64,000 nucleotides of DNA from assembly GCA_030770425.1 (NCBI GenBank), contig JASJFT010000170.1, forward strand, positions 36,235-100,234, in the 5' to 3' direction. The notes beneath the pieces were generated by a model. It saw only the letters and a list, made by a program, of their open reading frames with translations, did no database searches and had not been told where the DNA came from. Source of the stretch: Darksidea phi. Lineage: Eukaryota > Ascomycota > Dothideomycetes > Pleosporales > Lentitheciaceae. Positions 1 to 9,868 of the stretch are shown piece by piece. The position numbers and the translations under genes were made by a program. Position 1 is the stretch's first letter. Every line of letters starts with the position of its first letter.

Positions 1-249
1 CGCTCCGCTTCGTTTATTGGCCTAGCACTTGTGGAAACCGTCTCAGTCTTTCTCAAGGGCAAATCGAAGATTTTCAGCGTCAGGTATAGGCGCGGAATTT
101 AGCGATTCCAAGCGGCCAAGGCGCAAGCGTAACAGGGGGATCCCTTTAGCCTTGCTTGGGGGCCAAAAACCAACCCTCTGAGTCGGCGTTCTATTTATGC
201 AATGGGCTGGTATAAGGATGCGGATAATTCCGATAATTCCGGCGACTCT

Positions 250-258
250 TATATATAG
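250..258 (+). promoter_or_regulatory. TATA-like box upstream of the 369 gene
   Basis: A TATATATAG run lies about 110 nt before the ATG at 369. Similar spacing is seen for the TATA-like boxes before the genes at 5834, 23995 and 60343. This is inferred from position and sequence only. Confidence 0.35.
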
Positions 259-368
259 TCCAGACGCTACATTCGTAAAGCTTGAGAAGGGTTGTCGACC
301 ACACAGTCGCCGCACCTGCTGTCCGCATTAACATCGCTCTTCCGCCCGCAAGACTGAAAGCATCCAAA

Positions 369-1421
369 ATGGCGCCTCGCTTCTCACCACCAACGACGCT
401 CCTACCAATCGCCCTCCTCTTCACCCTCCTCCCCCTCCTCGCCAGCGCCGATGGCGAAACAGGCGGCCGCCGCATGGACACCGGTCAATGTCCCCCCAAC
501 ACAGAAGCTACCCTCGTCTACTCGCCCTTCAAACCCTACTTTACCTGGTTCCACGGTGACGTACAGAAATGCTGGGTCATAGCAGACTGTCTGTTTGAAG
601 CTGCGGGCGAATCTCGGAAACAACAGTTCGCCGCCACAGCCCTCGTTATGGGCCTTATTCCATTGACATTGAAAGATATCGCGTGGCCGGAGAGAAGGAT
701 AATATATGTAACGAAGCGAGTGAACTGGATTGTGGAAGTCTTGGTGTTGGCGTTGGGATTGGTGCCATTTGAGACCGGGAACAGGAATGAGACGAGGGTC
801 AAGAATAGAGCGAACAACATGATTGCTAAGAAGGCATGGACACTTAGTCGCGGGTCTATTATCGTTGTCATTGCGGGGCTCTGGGCGTCGCTTATCGCCA
901 GCTACGTTGGCCTAACTTTTATGGAAGTCTACAGCAAGCGCAGCGCCCTCGGCTGCCCTTTCCCCCTCATCATACCAACCTGGTATATAATCGCTCTCTT
1001 GCCAGCTTCCATCCACGCACTCTTCGCCTCCTTACGGCGCCGGCGCGACCAAAAACTACCAGAGCGCCTCCAGCATGTCGATCCCAACGCGCCCCTCACG
1101 AAGAACGGCTTCAGGGTGCCGATGCCGCCGGAAAAGGATCAAGAGCGTAAGAGGAAGATCATTTCGGCGGTGCAGGGCGCGGATGAAGACTGGCCTGTAC
1201 AGATGGCATGGAGTGTGTATTATATTGCCGGTACACTTGTCTTTACGAGTATCATGGCAGTCACAGTTGTAGAGCTCGTTTGTTGGGTGGTGCTGGGGTT
1301 TGCAGTTACGGGGTCCAGTAAGGTGCTGGCTTTCTTCCTGTGTTTGGTTTTTGAAAAGACTGGGGATGATGTGGAGGGGTCTGAAGAGTCATCTGAGATG
1401 GCGGGGGCGATGAGAGATTGA
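369..1421 (+). CDS. Multi-pass integral membrane protein, hypothetical
   Basis: A single-exon frame of 350 aa starts at ATG 369 (AAAATGGCG context). The frame is open upstream to 282, but this ATG is followed at once by a good signal-peptide-like leader (about residues 1-30, ending ...LLASADG). The protein then has a Cys-containing lumenal stretch (CPPN, KCWVIADC) and about five hydrophobic segments (roughly residues 85-95, 115-135, 160-185, 200-225 and 285-325). The tail is acidic and polar. It resembles uncharacterised fungal membrane proteins and no catalytic motif was seen. It probably lies in the secretory or plasma membrane system. Function unknown. A TATA-like box lies about 110 nt upstream. 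Confidence 0.75.
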   Translation: MAPRFSPPTTLLPIALLFTLLPLLASADGETGGRRMDTGQCPPNTEATLVYSPFKPYFTWFHGDVQKCWVIADCLFEAAGESRKQQFAATALVMGLIPLTLKDIAWPERRIIYVTKRVNWIVEVLVLALGLVPFETGNRNETRVKNRANNMIAKKAWTLSRGSIIVVIAGLWASLIASYVGLTFMEVYSKRSALGCPFPLIIPTWYIIALLPASIHALFASLRRRRDQKLPERLQHVDPNAPLTKNGFRVPMPPEKDQERKRKIISAVQGADEDWPVQMAWSVYYIAGTLVFTSIMAVTVVELVCWVVLGFAVTGSSKVLAFFLCLVFEKTGDDVEGSEESSEMAGAMRD

Positions 1422-1764
1422 TTGTTGAAAGAATTGATGGAGACGAGAGTACGTTTATGATCGTATGGACTTCATGTTTTGCATAATTTGCGTTTGATAT
1501 ATTCCATTTGTACTTGCGCTCTTCGATGGTTATCCCTTCCACTCTCCTAGACCTCATATTCTCACGTCCTTCGATACCTTGATGCTCCAATAAACGCGAA
1601 GAATATATCCTCAATTGTTTTGTAGATAGGCTGCATGAGAGGGAGTATTTGAAGGCTTTTTTCCGTTCCCTGTCCTTACAATAAACCATGATTGGTAAGA
1701 CTCATCTTGAGAGATCCAACGAATACATGTCGCCTGGCTGATCATATCGCTCCCGACAGGTACG
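1422..1764. other. Intergenic space between convergent genes
   Basis: About 340 nt between the stops of the 369 gene and the minus-strand 1765 gene. It presumably holds both 3' untranslated regions. Nothing else is recognised. Confidence 0.5.
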
Positions 1765-2679
1765 TCAGTCGCTTTCGCCCTCGCCCTCGCCCTCGCCCCG
1801 CCTACTTTGCACTCCAATGAACTCAATCGTATTATCCCCATACCCTCTCTCGCTCCGTATTCCCAGGGCATGCACGATCACCCACATTGGCAAAACGACC
1901 TTTAAGCATCCAACACCTAGAAATGTAAACTGGGCGTCGAACATGGCGCCATCCTCCGCCTCCGCAAGGACCGTAACCGGCTCGCTTGATGGATATTTCG
2001 GTATGTCCATAACGTTGGTTTGGATGGTGACGTCGCCAATGACCATTCCCGCGCAAAATCGCCACTGTTTCTTACCGCGCGGGTCGACGTAGGATTCTCC
2101 ACGCTGGAAAAGCAAGCCCAGTCGTTGATGGTCGCGCAGGATGTTAGCGCCCAGGCACATCTGGTTGAACCAGTGAGAGTAAAGGTCCCAGTGACCTTGG
2201 CGAATGTGGCGGAGGCGTGTTTGCTGGCCCTGTTTGATGATGTCTTCTGCCGTCCTTGCGCGTGTTTCTGCCTCCAAGACTGCGGATTCGGGTGTAGCGC
2301 TCGTGGCGCCATCGTCCGCGTCTGATTGGATATCACCATCGTGCCCTTCCGTTTTGACCTCCGATTCGATATATTTTACGCCGCTCCGTTCCGTATCTGC
2401 AACTAGCTCTGAGAAAGGTGACGCATCATTGCTTGTGTGCTCTGCGTTGGTATCGGCAGCCAATGAGGGATGCGGGAGGTCATCGCGTGCTCTCTCCTCG
2501 CTCTCTGCACCGTGTTGTCGCAGCCTCTTCGCAAGCTTCTTTTTCTTTTTCTCTTTCGCAAACTTCTTCGTTCTAGTGATCAGACTCCATGTTAGCCTCT
2601 GCGGCGTGTCCAGTTCATGCTTAGGTGAAGGGTTTAGGCGATTGGTTCGCCGGTCTTGCTGTGCGCTCAGCTTCGCCAT
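1765..2679 (-). CDS. Hypothetical protein, charged N-terminus
   Basis: A single-exon frame of 304 aa. The frame extends upstream to 2733, but the first true ATG is at 2679 (MAKLSAQQ...). Residues about 35-60 form a lysine-rich basic stretch (KFAKEKKKKKLAKRLRQ) that could be a nuclear localisation signal. An acidic, low-complexity region follows (about 65-140). The C-terminal half looks folded, with aromatic residues (HWDLYSHWFNQMCLG, KKQWRFCAGMVIGDV). The extreme C-terminus is a Gly/Glu repeat (GEGEGEGE) encoded by a TCGCCC hexamer run near 1770-1797. The family is not recognised. An additional 5' exon cannot be excluded. Confidence 0.6.
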   Translation of the reverse strand: MAKLSAQQDRRTNRLNPSPKHELDTPQRLTWSLITRTKKFAKEKKKKKLAKRLRQHGAESEERARDDLPHPSLAADTNAEHTSNDASPFSELVADTERSGVKYIESEVKTEGHDGDIQSDADDGATSATPESAVLEAETRARTAEDIIKQGQQTRLRHIRQGHWDLYSHWFNQMCLGANILRDHQRLGLLFQRGESYVDPRGKKQWRFCAGMVIGDVTIQTNVMDIPKYPSSEPVTVLAEAEDGAMFDAQFTFLGVGCLKVVLPMWVIVHALGIRSERGYGDNTIEFIGVQSRRGEGEGEGESD

Positions 2680-3306
2680 CCTGTCCTCCGACGCGGCTGC
2701 AAAGCGGCTTTTTGGCACATGAGGTGGGTGCACAAGAGTTCTGTAGCTGTTCTATACTGGGGATATAAGGCTCTAGCGGCTTGGCAGGCAAGAGAAGCAT
2801 TGTAACGTACTGCAATAAACTGCTGGTGCAAAAACTGATTCAACGGTGCCCTGTAGTGAAGGATCTCAAAAGTGCGCTCTCGTCAACTATCAGTACAATT
2901 GAATCACAAGAGAAGGAGGCAGCGGATGCTAGGAGTGGAGAACATACAGTCGGTTCATTCAGGGCTTATATGGTAATGATTGGTGTGGGAAGCTGTCTAG
3001 GTTTCTGAGCAATGAGATCAACTTAACATTCAGATATATATGGGTAAGACTTATGAAGATACCGGAAGTGCTATCTGCCCATAAGATGTACATATGCATC
3101 TGTACATACATTACATTCAGCCTATAGTGAGTTAGGCATATGCATGTGAGGAGAAGAGACCGTCCAGTCTCGTGACCAACAGGTGAACCGCTTGTTTCTC
3201 TATCTCGTTCAGCAATGAGCCACCTAATAAGATGCATTACTAAGCTCCATTTGAATCGCTGTTCCCTTATGGTCACCCACTTAAAATGTCCACTGGCCTG
3301 GCCTCC
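2680..3306. other. Intergenic, no gene seen
   Basis: About 630 nt between two minus-strand genes. Short frames only; nothing recognised beyond probable promoter and 3' sequence. Confidence 0.45.
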
Positions 3307-3870
3307 CTAAGACCGAAGGAGTTGATCGCGCTCAGCTTCCACCCTCTTTAGCCGCATAATCAACTCATTGTTCTCCCGATTCAGTTCAGCATTTTTCTTC
3401 TTTTCCTCCTTCAATTCCTCCCACAACTTCTTGAACCTGCTCTCTGTAACCATCCGCTCCGGCCTCCTCAGCATCTTCTCCTCAAGCGTCGGCTCAGGCG
3501 CCGCAATCATCTCCTCATACCCTTTAATCATGAAATCCATATCGACTCCCTGCTCCAGAGCTTCTTTAATGGCGTCGCGCAGCTCGTCCAAGCAGCTTTG
3601 CATTTTCGGCGGAATGCCCTTCTTGGCTTTAAGGTCTTGGAGGCGTTTGCGGAGCGCTTCTTCGAGTTTTTGGAGCTCTCGGTATTGCTTGGAAGGGTCG
3701 TCGCTTGTCTCGGCCTGTTTGACGCATTGCGGAAGGAGACCGAAGGTGGTGTGGACACGCATGTAGGCCACGTTGGTTGTGTTCTCAGGTGGGAGGACGT
3801 CGACCATGTCATCTAGGATTGCTTTGATGCCGATGTGGCCCCGGCGGGGGGTAGTGTTTGTCCCCATCAT
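3307..3870 (-). CDS. Coiled-coil hypothetical protein
   Basis: A frame of 187 aa from ATG 3870 (a second ATG follows immediately). The frame is open upstream to 3942 but without an ATG. Three parts are visible. An N-terminal segment has MRVHTTFGLLPQCV. A helical stretch at about residues 60-110 is rich in Lys/Glu/Leu (YRELQKLEEALRKRLQDLK). The C-terminal coiled coil (about 145-187) has EELKEEKKKNAELNRENNEL heptads. It looks like a small structural or adaptor protein. No enzyme motif and no family assigned. A short 5' exon in the 3880-3950 region is possible because the peptide continues plausibly upstream. Confidence 0.6.
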   Translation of the reverse strand: MMGTNTTPRRGHIGIKAILDDMVDVLPPENTTNVAYMRVHTTFGLLPQCVKQAETSDDPSKQYRELQKLEEALRKRLQDLKAKKGIPPKMQSCLDELRDAIKEALEQGVDMDFMIKGYEEMIAAPEPTLEEKMLRRPERMVTESRFKKLWEELKEEKKKNAELNRENNELIMRLKRVEAERDQLLRS

Positions 3871-5833
3871 TGCGTGTTTCAGTTCTAGAGGGTTAGATCG
3901 TGCAGTAGAGTAGAGCCGGCTGCGATCTCCTTTGAGCGGCACCGAGGGCTAATGAGTGGTAAATCAATACGCGAGGATGATGATAGCGTTTATGAGAGCG
4001 AAATGATTGAGGAATTTAAATTTCATTCGCGAAGTGTACATGCGCAATTCAGCGTGCAAAGTGGTGACACGGCTGATGACGTCACTTTTCCGCCGCTAGA
4101 GTGTCCCATCCCACTGTGGTACGAACGTTCGGTTTTCTGATAAGATATCATCCACCCGTTTGACTATGGCTTTGATTTCACCTTGCCCCGGTACCGAGAT
4201 TCTAAACACGAACCCCCTCATCTGCCTACACCGGTCCGGCCACGACGATTTTATGAGGGTTACTTCGCGAAGCCCGAACACGGTATCTTCATTACCGTGT
4301 GTAGCAAGCTGGTCTTATGAGAAACTTTTCTGACCAAAATCTAAACCATTTACAACAGGCCAAGACGTGGCACATAAACGTAGGCTTCCATTCGATATCC
4401 TCTTACACAAGAGATCACAGGACGTAACCCCGTATTTCATATCTATGCCCGCCTCGCAGTGCGGTTCTGAAAGAGCCTCGAACTTCTTTATTGATAATAT
4501 CGGAACAAGCTTCTCACCACTACCATAAGCAACTTAGTTATAGACCATTAGTTAGCCCGTCAATCTATCGCGCTTCCAAGACCAATAGCGACATGTAGCA
4601 ATCAGGGACCATGGCCGCAATCGCACCGAACAAGCCCCCTCCACCTCGAGCGCCCCGAAAAATCGACTGCGCACATAGTTTTCACGTGCTGCAAACATGA
4701 CTGTAGATACGTCACCCACGAAAACTTATTGTCCGATATGCGGACACGTCATGAGCCATTACTGATATTGGGGTCGGGTTGGTGGGATCACTCATGTCCT
4801 TGAGAAGCTTCGGGATCGGGGGCGCGCCGAAATTTCTCAAACACACTGCTATCATGGGCCCGCGTAGATTGGAATGGAACTCTTTACCCCGGTACAACGT
4901 GATGGACTCATGCCGTGCATTGTGCGATGTAGTTCATTCAGCGGCAACGATACTAAACTCCGCGATCCTCCCTTAGAAGGCGAGTTGAGTTAGATAGCTA
5001 CTAGAAGACTCTGTAATGTTACGTCCGGAGGAGGTACGCTGTCTCTGTTCCCGACCTATTATCCTTCCCGCGACGCGACCGGCCTGCCCCACTCAGTTGC
5101 CGATCGGTCACCAACGGAATGGCCCGCCTGTGACGACAACACTCTGTCGCCCTTTTCCTATAGGATTTGTGTACGAGACTGTTGCAATCAAGGTTTCACT
5201 CGCTTGGGTGTTTGCTCGTCATGAGGCCCATTCGCTAAAAGTGTTGTTGATCGTAGACGGCTGTAACAACCATGGCACTTTGTCGCTAATCTGAATGGAA
5301 GACCATTTACCCTAGCTCGGAAGCAGTGTACCTATTGCTCAAGTATAATATGCCGCCATATCACACTAAATTTACTCAATGTTACTACGGCTATACATAA
5401 AATTGACAGCCTGTATTGCTGGCCGTTGTGAAAATTTCTGTGCCACAAAAAGATAAGTTTGCGACAGATCTACCGGCTAATCGAGTTGGACACCAACAAA
5501 GCGCATGCAGTACCCGTGGATGTCACGCGCCTCACGTTACTAGCCTATTGCAACATGCCGGGTGTAGCGTGCAGTGTCACTCCGCTACCAATGTTTGCTA
5601 TATAATTGAACGGGAAAACATACTGGCAATTTACAACAGCGTTACTCAGGGCTATGAGGATGTTGCGCCTGATATCACGTCAATGTGACGGGAGCTTGCT
5701 CTGGAGGCTGGACGAGTATATAGTGGAGCTCGTCTGCTACGTTTATCAACATCGCCATCGTTAAATTAAGACTTTCACCCTTCTTCATTCATACACTTGA
5801 CGAGAAATACTACCAGCTTCTCTCATATTAGCC
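3871..5833. other. Long intergenic region without recognisable gene
   Basis: Nearly 2 kb with only short unconnected frames on both strands. A TGACGTCA (CRE-type) palindrome lies at about 4076-4083. I found no spliced coding path and no repeat structure. The last 150 nt are the promoter of the 5834 gene. Confidence 0.45.
5717..5723 (+). promoter_or_regulatory. TATA-like box upstream of the 5834 gene
   Basis: TATATAG about 110 nt before ATG 5834, with CT-rich sequence following it, a typical fungal core promoter arrangement. Confidence 0.35.
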
Positions 5834-6478
5834 ATGCAGCTCGCCGCTCTTCTCGCCCTCCTTCCTCTCACCCTCGCGGCCGCCATACCCGTCGTGAATA
5901 CCGATATCGCCATACCCATGAGTGAGGATGCGATGGCCTCCGACCTGGTGGGCGCTAGTATGATGGACGCCAACATGGCGACCACAACCGACACCACCAA
6001 TACCGACACCACCAATACCGACACCACCAATACCGACACCACCAATACCGACACCACCAATACCGACACCAATACCAACATCGATACCACCAATACTAAC
6101 ACCGACACCACCGATACCAACATCGATACCACCGATACCAACGTCGATACCAACACCGACACGACCGAGACGATCGATACGACCGATACCAACACCGACA
6201 CCACCACTGACATGGGTATGGCGAAGATCAAGCGTGACACGGATATGGCGATGAAGGGAGACACAGCCAGCACCTCCGATCTGAACACCGACATGGACAA
6301 TGCCAGCAATTTGGACACGACCACCGACATGGACAATGCCAGCAATTTGGACACGACCACCGATATGGACTCCGAGATGGACACGAACGCCGACCCAGGA
6401 ATGGGCCTTAACATGGACGCGAACGAGAAAATGGACAACAATGGCGACATGGTTACCGATGCCGTCATGAATGTCTAA
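5834..6478 (+). CDS. Secreted Thr/Asp/Asn-rich tandem-repeat protein
   Basis: A single-exon frame of 214 aa. Residues 1-17 are a clear signal peptide (MQLAALLALLPLTLAAA). The rest is low complexity and predicted disordered. About residues 50-130 are TDTTN-type repeats drifting to DTNTN/TIDTTD, and about 150-180 is a duplicated 12-residue unit (TDMDNASNLDTT). There are no cysteines, and the C-terminus is Met/Asp rich. This suggests an extracellular or cell-wall-associated protein whose length could vary by repeat slippage. The repetitive DNA also leaves 227- and 248-codon frames open on the opposite strand; those are shadows. No homologous family is recognised. Confidence 0.7.
   Translation: MQLAALLALLPLTLAAAIPVVNTDIAIPMSEDAMASDLVGASMMDANMATTTDTTNTDTTNTDTTNTDTTNTDTTNTDTNTNIDTTNTNTDTTDTNIDTTDTNVDTNTDTTETIDTTDTNTDTTTDMGMAKIKRDTDMAMKGDTASTSDLNTDMDNASNLDTTTDMDNASNLDTTTDMDSEMDTNADPGMGLNMDANEKMDNNGDMVTDAVMNV
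5987..6061 (+). repeat. 15-bp tandem repeat, five perfect copies
   Basis: The unit ACCGACACCACCAAT is repeated five times without mismatch, then decays to about 6210 into ACCGATACCAAC-like variants. It encodes TDTTN and is in frame within the secreted protein. Confidence 0.9.
6287..6358 (+). repeat. 36-bp tandem duplication
   Basis: Two identical 36-nt copies (6287-6322 and 6323-6358) followed by the start of a third (ACCGATATGGAC). Each encodes 12 residues, so the reading frame is kept. Confidence 0.9.
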
Positions 6479-7117
6479 GCGATGGCAAGGTTTATCGGTA
6501 AGTTCTTTAGTGTTTCCTTTCGATTCGGATTGTGAATTGGGTTTGATGGAAGGTAAACTGCAAGCGCTGGGCATTGAGCTGACAATAGTAAAGTGAACTG
6601 GGTACGAAGTGCACGAAAGATTGCTGGAGAGTCATGGTGCTTTACGATGGGGTTTGGGGTGTGAGAAGGCTAGTCTGCGGCAAGGCTGATGGGTCGGGAG
6701 AACAAAGACGGAGAGGCACACTCGTTTAAACTCGAACATCTCTAGCTTTCTGAAGAATGATATACATTTGATATCTATCGTTTTCGCTCATACAATGCAA
6801 TGTTTTCCTATGTTGTTGACGCGGTCTTGGCTGTTGGCAGTAAGAGTGCTGCTGCGCTTTGCACCAACGGAGTTCTATGAGGTCTCATTCATCCCCGTCC
6901 ACTAACCCTCCATTTCCACCGAAAGAAGTCTTACAGGATGCCGCCTCTTTCGTCGACCGAGAAGCGCAACTTAGTCAAGGGCGCAAACTCCGCAAAGATA
7001 TACACCCCGTCTATCTGGCGGGTCGCGAGTGCTGGGAGTACTATCAACGCCGGCTCTTTTGTTTTATAACCGGTGTAGTTGTTGCTTCGGTATGCCGTCT
7101 AAAAGTGACGCGCTGCC
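6479..7117. other. Intergenic between convergent genes
   Basis: About 640 nt separating the 5834 gene and the minus-strand 7118 gene. Only short frames; no RNA or repeat recognised. Confidence 0.45.
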
Positions 7118-7945
7118 TCAGTCCTCCAAAAATGCCTCCCACAGAGCCTTCTGCTCTCTAAAGTCCTCATCCTCCACCAGCCCCCTAAACTTCGCCTCCG
7201 CGCCTAATACACCCACGTATTCTTCCTCCCCCTCTTCTTCCCCATCCATACTCCCATCGCCATCTCTCTCTTTGTCTAAAGCATCAAGCAATGTCTCCCC
7301 CGCTCTCTCCAGCTCCTCAATCCTCTCATTCGCCAAAGCAAGCGCTTCAAGTAGTGCATCCTCCCGCCCTTTCTTATTACAAACGTGCGCTCTCATAGTC
7401 GCCTTCAGCCTCAAATTATGCTGGTGTACCTTGCTCTTTGCACGGTCACTCTTGTGGAGGCGCATGATGGTACGGTTTGCTTCGCTGCATTGGTTGGCGA
7501 GGGTGTCGTATTTGTCGGTCAGCTCTCTGAACCGTGTGAAAAGGGTCTTGCCCGTGGAGAGGGCATCGGTGAGACAGGCCTTTAGATCGATATTGCGAGA
7601 GGTTAGGTTTGCGATGGTTCGGGTGTGGGTCTTGTTCTCGCGTTCGAGGGCGGTGAGCTGGCGTTCTTTCTTTAGGGAGTGGATACGCCAGTGGTTGCGG
7701 CCGTTTCGTAATTGTTCGGCTTGAGCTTGTGCTTGCAGTGAAGACGGATCAAACTTCGGTTGTGGCTGCGTCGGGATGGCGGACTCTGAGGACCATGATT
7801 GCTCGCCCAGGCCTGCGTTCAGAGTCTGTGGTTGTGTAGATGCAGACTCAGAGACGCGTCGCCCAAGAGGATTTGGGAGACGTTCCTCTACGCTACCAGG
7901 CGAGTAGCTGCGTCGAGAACCAGTATCGATACTCACAGCAACCAT
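7118..7945 (-). CDS. Coiled-coil hypothetical protein
   Basis: A single-exon frame of 275 aa from ATG 7945. The N-terminal 65 residues are Ser/Pro/Gln-rich and probably disordered. Residues about 70-215 are strongly helical and charged (LKKERQLTALERENKTHT, ALANERIEELERAGETLLDA) with heptad character, so a coiled coil is likely. An acidic patch follows (DGEEEGEEEYVG), then a C-terminal stretch ending FREQKALWEAFLED. No enzyme motif, signal peptide or membrane segment. It could be a cytoskeletal or scaffolding protein. Family not recognised. Confidence 0.65.
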   Translation of the reverse strand: MVAVSIDTGSRRSYSPGSVEERLPNPLGRRVSESASTQPQTLNAGLGEQSWSSESAIPTQPQPKFDPSSLQAQAQAEQLRNGRNHWRIHSLKKERQLTALERENKTHTRTIANLTSRNIDLKACLTDALSTGKTLFTRFRELTDKYDTLANQCSEANRTIMRLHKSDRAKSKVHQHNLRLKATMRAHVCNKKGREDALLEALALANERIEELERAGETLLDALDKERDGDGSMDGEEEGEEEYVGVLGAEAKFRGLVEDEDFREQKALWEAFLED

Positions 7946-8421
7946 AGTTATATGGTAGGGTAGAAATAAAAGCTTCGAAGTGGCTTTAGGATGTGGCGCG
8001 AGATTGCAGAGGCAACGGAGCGGAAGTGTGAATTAAGCACAAGGAAAGTTGTACCGACAATATAAGGTTTTGTTGACAGTGTAGGATTGCCTTAACAATG
8101 TAAAGTTAGAGAGACTCCTACGTCACGTGTGAGAAAACGCGCTAAGTTGCTGTGCTAGTGCGGGGTACGAAACCAAATGTGAATATTGAGGGAGGAAGTA
8201 GAATTGAACATACGATGCAGGGGCTTAGCTGGAATGCGCGAAGGTTTTGAAGGTAGTGAAAACGTAGTTTTACTGTCAGCCAGAGTCCAACTTCACCGTA
8301 AGCAAATGTTCCTTCGCTATTATAAACAAAGATGATTGACAATGTATCTGCAAATAAATAAAGATTTCCGATGTCCTCGTGGTTGAGCGTAGGCCTAAAT
8401 ACACCTAATCTAAAGAGCTAG
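7946..8421. other. Intergenic, 5' side of the 7945 gene
   Basis: About 475 nt between two minus-strand genes. It carries the promoter of the coiled-coil gene and the 3' end of the GPI-like gene. Nothing else seen. Confidence 0.4.
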
Positions 8422-9170
8422 TTACAGAGCCAGCACCGCAGCGTAAAGTCCAGCAGCACCACCAACAAAAGCCACAGCACCAGTCGGCAGAGGTCCCGAG
8501 GCAGCAAAACCAGACTTTGGAGTCGAGGGAGCATTAACCACAGTTGCTTGTGCAAAGGCGGTGGCTGAGTCTAAGTCGGTCGACTTTCCGGTCGTGGTGG
8601 AGGTAGTTGCGTCGGTAGATCGATCTTTGCCTTCTACTCCTACCGTACAGGTGATGTCTGCAGTTTTCAGCTCGCCGGCCCACTTGCAGTCCCCGGTGTA
8701 GGTGAAAGCCCCTTCGGTGAGAGGATCGGTGGCGTGGAAGTTCCAGGTCTCAGCGCCTTGGATGAGCGTGTAATCTATGCATGTTTGGGAGCTCTCTTGA
8801 CGACGTAGGCGTGCAGCTGCGGTTGTAGCTGCCGGGGACGAGATTGGCGTCAGTTCAATATCATTGGAGGTTCTTGAGGGTGAGTTGGTTGCCGATTCTG
8901 GAGAAGGGCTAGGAGTTGCTAGCCAAAGTTAGTGACTAGAGAAACGCTGCTTAGAAGAAACTTACGCGTCGCAGTCTCTTTTCCTTGGGAGAAACCTGAG
9001 GTTGTACTGTTGCTTGGTGGCGAGGGACAAATTTTCTCGTATGTGGTGGCTTTGTCATCGGCACCTTTATAAGTGATTGTTGCAGTCGGCTCGAGCGGGT
9101 TGATGACGGTGATGACTGATTGGGCGACGGCCGCCCCGACGAATAGTACGCCAAAACTCGCTGAACGCAT
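8422..9170 (-). CDS. Secreted protein with GPI-like C-terminal tail (two exons)
   Basis: Exons are complement(8966..9170) and complement(8422..8918). The 47-nt intron starts GTAAGT and ends TAG with a CTAAC branch point. The joined frame gives 233 aa. Residues 1-17 are a signal peptide (MRSASFGVLFVGAAVAQ). A beta-rich region follows with a Cys at 48, then a Ser/Thr/Pro linker and a segment with three more Cys (QTCIDYT, GDCKW, ITCTV). A Ser/Thr-rich stalk leads to a hydrophobic C-terminus (PLPTGAVAFVGGAAGLYAAV) typical of a GPI-attachment signal. It is probably a cell-surface or wall protein. Exon 2 has no ATG and would be missed by a search for ATG-initiated frames. Family not identified. Confidence 0.75.
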
Positions 9171-9868
9171 GATGGGAAATGAAGATACAGTATATTTTGA
9201 AATGCTGAATGAATGCAGTTGAGTTGTTGGGTCCAAGATGTTATCGAAGGAAAGATGTTAGGAACGATTCAGAAACCCGTTGCATGTACCGTTGTATATT
9301 AACACAATACGCCCGTGGATGGCCTTATCCAAAACGCCGGGCGATAGCTGACAACTAGGCCACCAGCCGGTATACAAAAGACAGCCCCGATGCCACAGTC
9401 CCCTGAGGCTCTGAGGGCGGAAGGTGGCGCTTGCTGTGTCAGCCGTGCATTATCCGCCCTGTTTCGGTTCTGGCCGCCTGAAGACCGGTGAGCATATTTC
9501 CGCTTTATTGGCCCGACGTCCTGAAGTTTAGATTTACAGCATGGACACTGTTTTAGTTCGCACCGAAGGACGATGCTCTAGACCGTTTTTAGTTAGTGTT
9601 GCGTTACGACCCCCGACGACTGAGCCTTGGTGCTCGCCTAAATTCGCGAATGCCGCCGCACGATCCTCGAAAGCGAGGCTGAACCACTATCGAAACTATT
9701 GCTTTATCAGAAAATGGATAACTTGCCAAGGATCATTCAGGGGAGATGTTCAAGCTATTTCGGCGAGCATGGAAAATGGTAAGCGTCCTGTAGTGGCTTA
9801 TGTATGTTATCGGAGGCGGTCGAGAAAGAAGGCGGCTACAAATAAAGGCTACAAGTATATTTCCAGCA
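9171..9868. other. Intergenic upstream of the GPI-like gene
   Basis: About 700 nt. A 144-codon plus-strand frame (9541-9975) overlaps it, but it runs into the AT-rich island and ends in poly-lysine codons, so it is not accepted as a gene. Confidence 0.45.

Noticed and set aside
5785..6574. Two minus-strand frames of 227 and 248 codons with VSVLVSVVS- and GIGGVGIGG-like repeats
   Set aside because: They are the antisense reading of the 15-nt and 36-nt repeats in the secreted protein gene. The sense frame has the signal peptide, a proper ATG and a TATA box.
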